The notes below the pieces were generated by a model. The model had not been told where the DNA came from. It searched no databases and worked only from the letters and a program-made list of their open reading frames with translations. This document shows positions 1 through 6,443 of a DNA stretch of 16,311 bases, piece by piece. How positions within the stretch are numbered: the first letter of the stretch is position 1; the number at the start of each line of letters is the position of its first letter. Source of the DNA: RGIG4576 sp964606575 (GTDB taxonomy: Bacteria; Bacteroidota; Bacteroidia; Bacteroidales; Muribaculaceae); assembly GCA_964606575.1 (NCBI GenBank), contig CAZSHA010000052.1, forward strand, positions 1 through 16,311. Reading direction: 5' to 3'. A program made the translations under genes and the position numbers.

Positions 1-109
1 TCAAAGTAACGGGATAGTAACGAAACTTTGTCATTTCTTGGCTTTTCATTGGCATGTAATGGCTCTGCAACATTTTGGCTAACGCTGTTAAATCGCTAAC
101 AGACAACAT
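1..109 (-). CDS. Possible 5' end of an unidentified divergent gene, cut by the left edge
   Basis: The minus strand reads open from an ATG at 109-107 to the window edge, giving 36 codons that begin MLSVSDLTALAKML and continue with no stop. A purine-rich AGGGAAAG lies just upstream of the ATG, and an in-frame TGA lies eight codons before it, so the ATG is a reasonable start. I do not recognise the protein. A short helical N-terminus rich in Leu, Met and Lys is all that can be described. It would be divergent from yihA and share the 110-184 gap with it. No good TAnnTTTG element is visible for this direction, and 36 open codons can arise by chance, so the call is tentative. Confidence 0.3.
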   Translation of the reverse strand, partial: MLSVSDLTALAKMLQSHYMPMKSQEMTKFRYYPVTL

Positions 110-119
110 TCTTTCCCTG

Positions 120-155
120 TTTTGCACTCACTTTCGTTTCTTTGTTGTATCTTTG
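120..155 (+). promoter_or_regulatory. Probable promoter of yihA (Bacteroidota -7 element)
   Basis: TATCTTTG at 148-155 matches the Bacteroidota -7 consensus TAnnTTTG exactly. TTTTG at 120-124 could be the -33 element, but the 23-nt gap is longer than the usual spacing of about 20. Transcription would start near 162, leaving a leader of about 22 nt before the yihA ATG. Confidence 0.5.
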
Positions 156-184
156 CACCAGAAAATTGAAATAAGTATAGTAAT

Positions 185-796
185 ATGAGCATGAACATTA
201 AGACGGCTGAATATGTGATAAGTAATTGTGATGTGAGGAAATGCCCCGAGGGGAATATACCGGAGTATGCTTTTATAGGGCGTTCAAATGTGGGCAAGTC
301 GTCGTTAATTAATATGTTGACTGGTCGCTCGGCATTGGCTAAGACTTCTGCCACTCCAGGCAAAACGCTGCTTATAAATCACTTCTTGATAAACAAGTCT
401 TGGTATATCGTGGATTTGCCGGGTTATGGCTATGCTAAAAGAAGCAAAGACAGCCGTGACGAGTTTAAGCGAATGATAGAAGGATATATATTGCACCGCA
501 TGCAGATGACCAACCTTTTTGTGCTAGTGGATTCTAGGCACAAACCGCAAAATATAGACCTTGAGTTTATGGAATGGCTTGGTGAGAATGGGGTGCCTTT
601 CAGCATCGTGTTCACTAAAATGGATAAATTGGGGAAAGAGGCAGGACCTAGAAATGTTAGGGATTATCTGAATGTGTTGAAAGAGAGTTGGGAGGAGCTT
701 CCGCCGTATTTTATAACATCAAGCGAGGATGGGAGAGGGCGTGATGATATTTTAGACTATATTGAAGAAATCAACGCCACCCTAAATCAAAAATAA
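185..796 (+). CDS. yihA: Ribosome biogenesis GTP-binding protein YihA/YsxC (EngB)
   Basis: This is a small TRAFAC-class GTPase of the EngB/YihA/YsxC family, which takes part in late assembly of the large ribosomal subunit in the cytoplasm. The 203-residue length is normal for the family. The G1 P-loop is GRSNVGKSS at residues 32-40, a threonine-rich switch I with TPGKT is at 57-61, G3 is DLPGYGYAK starting at 77, and G4 is TKMD at 144-147. A TSSEDGRG stretch near the C-terminus is the G5 region. The ATG at 185 gives the usual short N-terminus before the P-loop; a second Met two codons later is an alternative. The gene stands alone, preceded by its own promoter and ended by a strong hairpin starting nine bases after the stop. 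It converges on tRNA-Cys. Confidence 0.95.
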   Translation: MSMNIKTAEYVISNCDVRKCPEGNIPEYAFIGRSNVGKSSLINMLTGRSALAKTSATPGKTLLINHFLINKSWYIVDLPGYGYAKRSKDSRDEFKRMIEGYILHRMQMTNLFVLVDSRHKPQNIDLEFMEWLGENGVPFSIVFTKMDKLGKEAGPRNVRDYLNVLKESWEELPPYFITSSEDGRGRDDILDYIEEINATLNQK

Positions 797-804
797 TAGA
801 AAAT

Positions 805-834
805 AAAAAAGCTCCGAGAAATCGGAGCTTTTTT
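805..834. terminator. Bidirectional intrinsic terminator between yihA and tRNA-Cys
   Basis: The perfect stem GCTCCGA (811-817) / TCGGAGC (822-828) has a GAAA loop, with six A before it (805-810) and six T after it (829-834). It works as a U-tract terminator on either strand. On the plus strand it ends yihA; on the minus strand it ends tRNA-Cys, and its A tract begins at the last base of the encoded CCA. Confidence 0.93.
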
Positions 835-836
835 GG

Positions 837-908
837 AGGTTCCTGGCGGATTCGAACCGCCGTACACGGTTTTGCAGACCGCTGACTAAGCCACTCATCC
901 AAGGAACC
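837..908 (-). tRNA. tRNA-Cys (anticodon GCA)
   Basis: Read on the minus strand, the gene folds as a full cloverleaf. The acceptor GGTTCCT pairs with AGGAACC. The short D stem is GAT/GTC. The anticodon stem GCGGT/ACCGT closes the loop CTGCAAA, which carries GCA. The T arm is GGCGG-TTCGAAT-CCGCC. The discriminator is U (837), the known identity base of tRNA-Cys, and CCA is encoded next (836-834). The gene lies 29 nt past the stop of the small Cys-rich protein gene, has its own upstream promoter at 927-957, and runs straight into the terminator at 805-834. Confidence 0.96.
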
Positions 909-926
909 ATATCGGTTTTGCGAGTG

Positions 927-957
927 CAAAGATAGGATTATTTTTTTGAATCTGCAA
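927..957 (-). promoter_or_regulatory. Promoter of tRNA-Cys
   Basis: On the minus strand TATCTTTG (934-927) is an exact TAnnTTTG -7 element, with TTG (957-955) 20 nt upstream as the -33 element. Initiation near 920 gives a leader of about 12 nt before the mature tRNA 5' end. The -33 half lies inside the last codons of the small Cys-rich protein gene (stop at 940-938). Confidence 0.62.
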
Positions 958-1135
958 CATTTGCACTCTTTTTTTTCTTTCCGCAGAACGATTTAGAGGA
1001 ACAGCATTGGCAATAACCTTCATCGGAATGGTCGTTACATCGTTTGATTTTCACTATATGCCTAATAATGGTTATAACGGCAACAAGTGCTATAACAGCT
1101 ACGATTGCATATTGAATGATATGGTTGTTGCTCAT
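938..1135 (-). CDS. Small Cys-rich single-pass membrane protein, FeoB-associated type
   Basis: The protein has 65 residues. One hydrophobic helix (about residues 6-28, rich in Ile, Val and Ala) is followed by a basic stop-transfer patch (KIKR, 29-32). A short cytoplasmic tail then carries five cysteines at 33, 42, 44, 45 and 51 and ends in a lysine-rich stretch. This layout matches the FeoB-associated Cys-rich membrane proteins found next to the ferrous iron transporter in many Bacteroidota, but no feoB lies in this window and the Cys spacing (C-x8-C-x-C-C-x5-C) looks irregular, so the family call rests on architecture. A role in binding iron or another soft metal is inference. It is the last protein gene of the minus-strand run, starting six bases after the NUDIX stop, which favours translation from the same transcript. 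Confidence 0.68.
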   Translation of the reverse strand: MSNNHIIQYAIVAVIALVAVITIIRHIVKIKRCNDHSDEGYCQCCSSKSFCGKKKKSANVADSKK

Positions 1136-1141
1136 AGTATG

Positions 1142-1654
1142 TTATTTTTTGATAAGCGGTAATATCCTAGCAAACTCTTGTTCAAAATTAGGCGTGAAAA
1201 TACCTTTGCCTAGAGTGCATTCAATTTCGTCCAATGACCAGAATCGCCCTTCGTCTATTTCATTATGGTCAATAACAAATTCTGTTGTGTCGGGGTTCAC
1301 GATGGTGTAATATGTGTTCACCATCTCACGCTCGATGTTGCTTTCAAATATATAGGATAAAAGTTGTATCGGCTCAAAACTGGTTAGTCCCAGTTCTTCA
1401 CGAGTTTCACGACGTAAGGCGGTGCTTATGTCTTCGCCGTAATCGACATGACCGCCTACTGCAGTGTCCCATTTTCCAGGCTGTATGTCTTTGCAGAGCG
1501 AACGTTTCTGCAAATACATCGCATTGCGGTCTTCATTGAGAATGTGCAGATGCACTACAGGATGCAACAATTTGCTTCCTGAGTGGCATTTTCTCCGTGT
1601 GGCAGATTCTATCACGTTGCCTTGTTCGTCGACCAATGGAAAAATCTCGTCCAT
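1142..1654 (-). CDS. NUDIX hydrolase, YfcD / isopentenyl-diphosphate isomerase-like subgroup
   Basis: NUDIX enzymes cleave nucleoside diphosphates linked to another group. The box here is complete: G68-x5-E74-x7-R82-E83-x2-E86-E87-x-G89-L90, within a GHVDYGED...RRETREELGL stretch, so the metal-binding glutamates are present. The N-terminus (DEIFPLVDEQGNVI, then LHPVVHLHI) and the QKRS/PGKWDTAVGGH segment are typical of the YfcD-like and isopentenyl-diphosphate isomerase-like proteins rather than MutT. The family is broad and the substrate cannot be read from the sequence. The 170 residues form a single domain. The gene starts 14 nt after the topB stop and ends six bases before the small Cys-rich gene, so it is inside the dsbD-mazG-topB operon. 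Confidence 0.88.
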   Translation of the reverse strand: MDEIFPLVDEQGNVIESATRRKCHSGSKLLHPVVHLHILNEDRNAMYLQKRSLCKDIQPGKWDTAVGGHVDYGEDISTALRRETREELGLTSFEPIQLLSYIFESNIEREMVNTYYTIVNPDTTEFVIDHNEIDEGRFWSLDEIECTLGKGIFTPNFEQEFARILPLIKK

Positions 1655-1668
1655 AATAAAAAAGTATG

Positions 1669-3486
1669 TTATTTCTTTTTTTGCTCGTTATCGTCAATTT
1701 TGATGCTGCTGTGGCTATTGTCACGTAAAACGTCGATGACAATACGCCCCATAAGCACCTTAAGTTCGTTTATGAAATCGGCTGCGGCATATTCACGCTT
1801 CTCAATTTTGCGTAGCTTGTTTTCCCATAGTCCGGTTAGCTTTGCCGATTTTAGCAATTCCTCGTTAATCGTGTCTATGAGAGAAATGCCAGCTTGAGTG
1901 GCTTGCAGATTCTTTTTCGCTTTGCGTATGTATTGGCGTTTGAACAGAGTTTCGATAATAGCTGCTCGTGTTGAAGGACGACCTATACCGTTCTCTTTCA
2001 TCGCTTCACGCAATTCATCGTCTTCCACCAGTTTGCCCGCAGTTTCCATAGCTCGCAGTAGCGTACCCTCGGTGAAATATTTAGGTGGCTGCGTCTGTTT
2101 CTTTAACAATGACGGTTCATGCGTTCCGCTCTCACCCTCGGTGAATTGCGGCATTGTTTGGTTGTCGTCATCGCTCTTGTCCTCGTTGCCTTTGTCTTTT
2201 AGGTAGATTTCACGCCAACCGTTCTTTAGTATTTGTCTGCCAGTAGCCTTAAACTCAGCCTTGTTTATTTCGGCAAGTACCGTAGTCGACGAAAACTCGC
2301 AATCAGGGTAAAATACAGCAATAAAACGGCGTGCGACAAGGTCGTAAACCAGTTTTTCCTCACGGCTTAGCGGAACTCGTTGAGGCTCCACGTTTGTGGG
2401 TATTATGGCATGGTGGTCGGTAACTTTGGTGTTGTCAAACACCTTTTTGCTCTTTGTGAGAGTCTTGCCTAAAAGTGGTTGCACATAATTCATATAAGGT
2501 GTGAGTTTCTCCAGAATGCCAGGCACTTTGGGATAAATGTCCTCACTTAAATATGTGGTGTCTACACGAGGGTAGGTTGTCACCTTTTTCTCATATAGCG
2601 ACTGTATGTAACGTAAAGTTTCTTCGGCTGAAAAAGAATATTTCTTGTTGCACTCCACCTGAAGCGATGTCAAATCGAAAAGGCGAGGTGGTGCTTCCTT
2701 GCCTTTCTTTGTAGTTATAGAGGTTACTGTGAGCGGAGCTGTTTTGATTTGTTCTATTACCGCATTGGCTTCTTCCTCGTTCTTGTATTTGCCTTTGGTG
2801 GAATTGAATGTTGTGTTGCGGTATAGAGTCTTTATTTCCCAATAATCTTCGGGAATGAAATTGTCTATTTCACGTTGGCGGTTCACGATGAGTGCTAGCG
2901 TGGGGGTTTGCACCCTGCCTATAGATAGTACGTTTCTGTTTTGGGCATATTTTAGCGTGTAAAGACGAGTGGCATTCATTCCTAGAATCCAGTCGCCTAT
3001 AGCACGAGATAGTCCGGCGAAATACAACGAATCGAAATCGGCTTGCGGACGTAACGATTTAAAACCCTCACGTATACTTTCATCGGTGAGTGATGAAATC
3101 CAAAGGCGTTTCACGGGTTTGTCGCATTTAGCCTTTTGCATCACCCAGCGTTGTATAAGTTCTCCTTCTTGCCCAGCATCACCGCAGTTTATGACTTCTT
3201 CGGCATTCTTGATGAGCGTTTCTATAACATTGAATTGTCGTTTTATTCCTTCATCATCTATAAGTTTGATACCGAATCGAGTTGGAATCATAGGCAAGGC
3301 TCCAAGACTCCATCGTCGCCATTGGTCAGTATAGTCGTGTGGCTCTTTAAGCGTACAAAGGTGTCCGAAAGTCCAAGTTACTTGATAACCGTTACCTTCG
3401 AAATATCCTTGATGCTTGTCGGCAGCTCCTAAAATTTGGGCTATATCTTTAGCTACGCTTGGTTTCTCTGTTATGCAAACCTTCAT
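1669..3486 (-). CDS. topB: DNA topoisomerase III (type IA)
   Basis: Type IA topoisomerase of the TopB family, which passes single strands to relax and decatenate DNA. The 605-residue protein starts with the Toprim segment ITEKPSVAKDIA (Glu7 is the catalytic glutamate). The second Toprim motif, at 102-109, reads GDAGQEGE: Asp103 and Glu107 are present, but position 105, normally Asp, is Gly. SIGRVQTPTLALIV (188-201) and the active-site TTYPRVDT with Tyr305 follow, then DHHAIIPT, FTEGTLLRAME and GIGRPSTRA. No C-terminal zinc fingers are present; the tail ends in a charged lysine-rich stretch. The open frame is unbroken and the start is fixed by the conserved N-terminus. It overlaps mazG by four bases, indicating coupled translation. 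Confidence 0.95.
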   Translation of the reverse strand: MKVCITEKPSVAKDIAQILGAADKHQGYFEGNGYQVTWTFGHLCTLKEPHDYTDQWRRWSLGALPMIPTRFGIKLIDDEGIKRQFNVIETLIKNAEEVINCGDAGQEGELIQRWVMQKAKCDKPVKRLWISSLTDESIREGFKSLRPQADFDSLYFAGLSRAIGDWILGMNATRLYTLKYAQNRNVLSIGRVQTPTLALIVNRQREIDNFIPEDYWEIKTLYRNTTFNSTKGKYKNEEEANAVIEQIKTAPLTVTSITTKKGKEAPPRLFDLTSLQVECNKKYSFSAEETLRYIQSLYEKKVTTYPRVDTTYLSEDIYPKVPGILEKLTPYMNYVQPLLGKTLTKSKKVFDNTKVTDHHAIIPTNVEPQRVPLSREEKLVYDLVARRFIAVFYPDCEFSSTTVLAEINKAEFKATGRQILKNGWREIYLKDKGNEDKSDDDNQTMPQFTEGESGTHEPSLLKKQTQPPKYFTEGTLLRAMETAGKLVEDDELREAMKENGIGRPSTRAAIIETLFKRQYIRKAKKNLQATQAGISLIDTINEELLKSAKLTGLWENKLRKIEKREYAAADFINELKVLMGRIVIDVLRDNSHSSIKIDDNEQKKK

Positions 3487-4280
3487 TTGTCGGTTTTTTC
3501 GAGTCTTTTAGCTTCTTCCCACAATTTATCCATCTCGGCAAGTGTCATTTCTTTTAGATTCTTGCCTTGTTCATGGGATTTAGCTTCAACATAGTTGAAA
3601 CGGTTGATAAATTTCTGATTTGTTTTTTCAAGGGCGTTTTCGGCATTTACATTGTACATGCGAGCCGCATTTACGATGCTGAAAATCAAATCGCCAAATT
3701 CTTTCTCAATATTAGCGTTATTTCCCTTTCTAATTTCAGTTTCTACCTCGGCTATTTCCTCTTTTACTTTGTCCCACACATCTTCGGGCTTATCCCAGTC
3801 GAAACCAACGTTAGAGGTTTTTTCTTGGACTCTGAAAGCCTTGATGAGTGCTGGTAGCGTGTTTGGCACACCAGAAAGCACGGTTTTGTTGCCGTTCTTT
3901 TCTTTCAATTTAAGTTCTTCCCAGTTCTTTAGCACTTGGTCAGTACCGTCTACTTGCGTGTTGCCGTAGACGTGAGGATGCCTATAGATAAGTTTTGCAC
4001 GCAAGGCATCGCACACGTCGGCTATGTCGAAACGTTGTTGCTCGTCGGCTATACGTGAGTAGAACAGCACATGCAACAACACATCGCCCAGCTCTTTTTT
4101 GATGTCTTCCACGTCGTCACGTATCAGAGCGTCGGCAAGCTCAAGCATTTCTTCCACCGAGTTAGGGCGGAGGCTCTCATTGGTTTGCTTTGCATCCCAA
4201 GGACATTTCACACGCAACGTGTCCAGTACATCCAGCATTTTGCCGAATGCTTCTAGTTTTTCCTCTTTAGAGTGTGACAT
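3483..4280 (-). CDS. mazG: Nucleoside triphosphate pyrophosphohydrolase MazG
   Basis: MazG hydrolyses NTPs and dNTPs to monophosphates and pyrophosphate, clearing aberrant nucleotides or tuning nucleotide levels in the cytoplasm. The 265 residues carry the usual tandem repeat of two all-alpha MazG domains. The first has CPWD at 26-29, EEMLE at 43-47 and ELGD at 63-66, then the RHPHVYG signature (100-106). The second has EEIAE at 174-178 and EFGD at 194-197. Both metal-binding EExxE/ExxD sets look intact. The start at 4280 is 19 nt after the dsbD stop, and the last four bases overlap the topB start, so the three genes are read together. No toxin gene mazF or relA lies nearby. Confidence 0.95.
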   Translation of the reverse strand: MSHSKEEKLEAFGKMLDVLDTLRVKCPWDAKQTNESLRPNSVEEMLELADALIRDDVEDIKKELGDVLLHVLFYSRIADEQQRFDIADVCDALRAKLIYRHPHVYGNTQVDGTDQVLKNWEELKLKEKNGNKTVLSGVPNTLPALIKAFRVQEKTSNVGFDWDKPEDVWDKVKEEIAEVETEIRKGNNANIEKEFGDLIFSIVNAARMYNVNAENALEKTNQKFINRFNYVEAKSHEQGKNLKEMTLAEMDKLWEEAKRLEKTDK

Positions 4281-4299
4281 ATTGTTTTTTAATGAAATT

Positions 4300-6252
4300 C
4301 TACTTTTTGCCTTTGTTTAGGAAATCCATAAATTTATCCACGTCTTCATCATAGAAATATGGACCCGACAATAGTTCTCCGTTCTCGTCAAGTACTGCAT
4401 AATAAGGTTGTGAGTTAGCATTGAACTTGTAGCGTTGCAAGTAGCTCCAACGGTCGCCGTAGGTAGATAACTTGACTTGTCGTCCATTTTCGTTGACGTA
4501 TATAGGTTCTGGAAGAGGACGTTTGTCATCCACCATTAGGGTGATAAATACGAAGTCTTTTTCCAACTTGCCACGCACTTTGTCGTTGTTTAGTACGGCT
4601 GCTTCCATTTTACGGCAATTCACGCATCCATATCCCGAGAAGTCAATAAACGCCGCTTTGCCTTGTGCTTGCGCTGCACGCATACCCTCGTCAAAATCTT
4701 CGTAGTGAGTCATTCCCTTATCATAAAGATTGAAATCTTGTGTGTATAATGGAGGAACAAAAGCACTGACACTCTTTAAAGGAGCACCCCAAAGACCCGG
4801 AACTAGATAAATAGCGAAAGAAAGAGATATTAACGCAAGGAAAAAACGGAATACACCGATGCCTTCGTTCTCATCATCATGCACAAATCTGATTTTGCCT
4901 AGGAGATACATACCAAGTAAAGCGAAGATTACGATCCATAGCGACACGAACACTTCACGATCCAGTATATGCCATCCGTAAGCAAGGTCGGCAACTGAAA
5001 GGAATTTTAGCGACAACGCCAACTCAATGAATCCTAATGTTACTTTGACTGTGTTCATCCAACCGCCAGATTTTGGCACTTCTTTTAGCCATGATGGGAA
5101 TATGGCAAATAGGGTGAATGGAATAGCAAGAGCTAGGGAGAATCCGAACATTCCTACAGCTGGACCTGTGTAGTTTCCTAAATTTGCAGCCTCTACAAGT
5201 AGTGTACCTATAATAGGACCAGTGCATGAAAATGACACAAGTGTTAGTGTGAATGCCATAAAGAAAATGCTTAATAAACCTGTAGTTTTCTCGGCATTGC
5301 TATCCATCTTGTTTGCCCATGAATCTGGCAACTTGATTTCAAATGCACCAAAGAATGAGATGGCAAACACGACAAGCATCAAGAAGAAAATGATGTTGAA
5401 TATTGCATTAGTTGATAGTGCATTCAATGCACTAGCTCCAAATAATACAGTTACTGCTATACCTAGAATCAAATAAATGACGATGATAGATAAACCGTAA
5501 AGAATAGCGTTGCTTATTGATTTGCTGCGGGAACCGCTTTTCTTCAAGAAGAAGCTGACGGTCAATGGTATCATAGGCCATACGCAAGGAGTAAGCAAAG
5601 CAAGAAGACCGCCCACGAAACCGCCTATGAAGATAAGCCATGATGATAATCCGTCTATCGAAGCCTCGTTTTGTGAATCTTCGGTTGAGGCGAATGTTAC
5701 AGGTTCCCATATCTTGTCGCTAGAAGCTACCTCTTTTGCTCCAGTGTTTTGTGCTGGTGCTGTGGCTTCTGGTTGGGCATTGTTTGCGGTTGCATTGCCT
5801 TTGACAAATTCGAAAGGTTCTGTTGTCGGTGGTTGGCAGGTTTCTCTGCTGCAAACCATATATCTGATACCTCCTGCGATTTTATACCCGTTTTTATCGG
5901 TTACTTTGAACTTTTGAGTAAGGGTGATGTCATTTTCCCACCATCCCAATTTCATGTTCATAACCATGTCCATTTCTTCGTGGGCAGGACGGCTAGGGGT
6001 AACTTCTCCTATGAGTTCTACACCTTCGAGCGTGTCCCATTCAACTTTGGTGGGTTGAGGACCACCATTGGGTAAGTTGAGACCATACATGTGCCAACCT
6101 TTATCTATAGTGGCGTTCAATACAACTTCTCCCGAAGTGTCACTGGTCATTTTTATAGAATTCACCCATGAAACAGGGTTGATGATTTGTGCTGTCGTTG
6201 ACAGGAATCCTATCAAAGAGATGAAAAGCAGAAAAGATAATTTCTTTGCCAT
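4300..6252 (-). CDS. dsbD: Thiol:disulfide interchange protein DsbD
   Basis: DsbD moves electrons from cytoplasmic thioredoxin across the inner membrane to periplasmic proteins. The 650-residue protein has all three modules. A signal peptide (residues 1-21) leads to an N-terminal periplasmic domain with a Cys134-x4-Cys139 pair. A low-complexity Ala/Pro/Thr linker follows at about 154-175. The membrane core of about eight helices (205-486) holds Cys223 in a TPCVWPMIP motif and Cys343 in SCTGPIIG, the pair that relays electrons through the bilayer. A C-terminal thioredoxin-like domain has the FSGYGCVNC motif (Cys543, Cys546). All six redox cysteines are present. It is the first gene of the minus-strand operon, divergent from nrnA across a 191-bp promoter region. 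Confidence 0.95.
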   Translation of the reverse strand: MAKKLSFLLFISLIGFLSTTAQIINPVSWVNSIKMTSDTSGEVVLNATIDKGWHMYGLNLPNGGPQPTKVEWDTLEGVELIGEVTPSRPAHEEMDMVMNMKLGWWENDITLTQKFKVTDKNGYKIAGGIRYMVCSRETCQPPTTEPFEFVKGNATANNAQPEATAPAQNTGAKEVASSDKIWEPVTFASTEDSQNEASIDGLSSWLIFIGGFVGGLLALLTPCVWPMIPLTVSFFLKKSGSRSKSISNAILYGLSIIVIYLILGIAVTVLFGASALNALSTNAIFNIIFFLMLVVFAISFFGAFEIKLPDSWANKMDSNAEKTTGLLSIFFMAFTLTLVSFSCTGPIIGTLLVEAANLGNYTGPAVGMFGFSLALAIPFTLFAIFPSWLKEVPKSGGWMNTVKVTLGFIELALSLKFLSVADLAYGWHILDREVFVSLWIVIFALLGMYLLGKIRFVHDDENEGIGVFRFFLALISLSFAIYLVPGLWGAPLKSVSAFVPPLYTQDFNLYDKGMTHYEDFDEGMRAAQAQGKAAFIDFSGYGCVNCRKMEAAVLNNDKVRGKLEKDFVFITLMVDDKRPLPEPIYVNENGRQVKLSTYGDRWSYLQRYKFNANSQPYYAVLDENGELLSGPYFYDEDVDKFMDFLNKGKK

Positions 6253-6279
6253 AAGTATTATTAAAATTTAACGTTTTTA

Positions 6280-6312
6280 CAAATTTATCGCAAAACATCA
6301 GCCTAGAATCAA
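6280..6312 (-). promoter_or_regulatory. Candidate promoter of the dsbD-mazG-topB operon
   Basis: On the minus strand TAAATTTG (6287-6280) fits TAnnTTTG, with TTG (6312-6310) 22 nt upstream. The leader before the dsbD ATG would be about 20 nt. A second match, TATTTTTG at 6341-6334, lies further out and could be an alternative start site. Confidence 0.4.
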
Positions 6313-6416
6313 TAGACCAATCGAATGCGGGTGCAAAAATACTTAAAATTCCATTAATTTGCTCTATCTTTACACATATATTAAAATTGTAAAAGCCAAA
6401 TTAAGAATTTTATTTT

Positions 6417-6424
6417 TATCTTTG
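6417..6424 (+). promoter_or_regulatory. Candidate promoter (-7 element) of nrnA-DUF4827-glmM
   Basis: TATCTTTG at 6417-6424 is an exact TAnnTTTG match only 19 nt before the nrnA ATG, so the leader would be about 13 nt. No convincing -33 TTG is seen at the usual distance. A near match, TATCTTTA at 6365-6372, could give a longer transcript. Confidence 0.5.
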
Positions 6425-6443
6425 CGACACGAAAAATAAGCTA

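Noticed and set aside
2969..3334. A 121-codon plus-strand frame antisense to topB
   Set aside because: It covers the Toprim-coding stretch of topB and has no independent support.
1669..3486. topB as a truncated or decayed gene, because zinc fingers are absent and the Toprim motif is altered
   Set aside because: The frame is intact from the conserved start to a natural stop, Tyr305 and the other motifs are kept, and forms without zinc fingers are known in the family.
3483..4280. MazG as part of a toxin-antitoxin or defence module
   Set aside because: No mazEF, relA or defence gene is adjacent; the neighbours are housekeeping and the protein is the standard two-domain form.
5510..5917. A 135-codon plus-strand frame antisense to dsbD
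   Set aside because: It is opposite a well-conserved domain of DsbD and shows no start context or recognisable domain.
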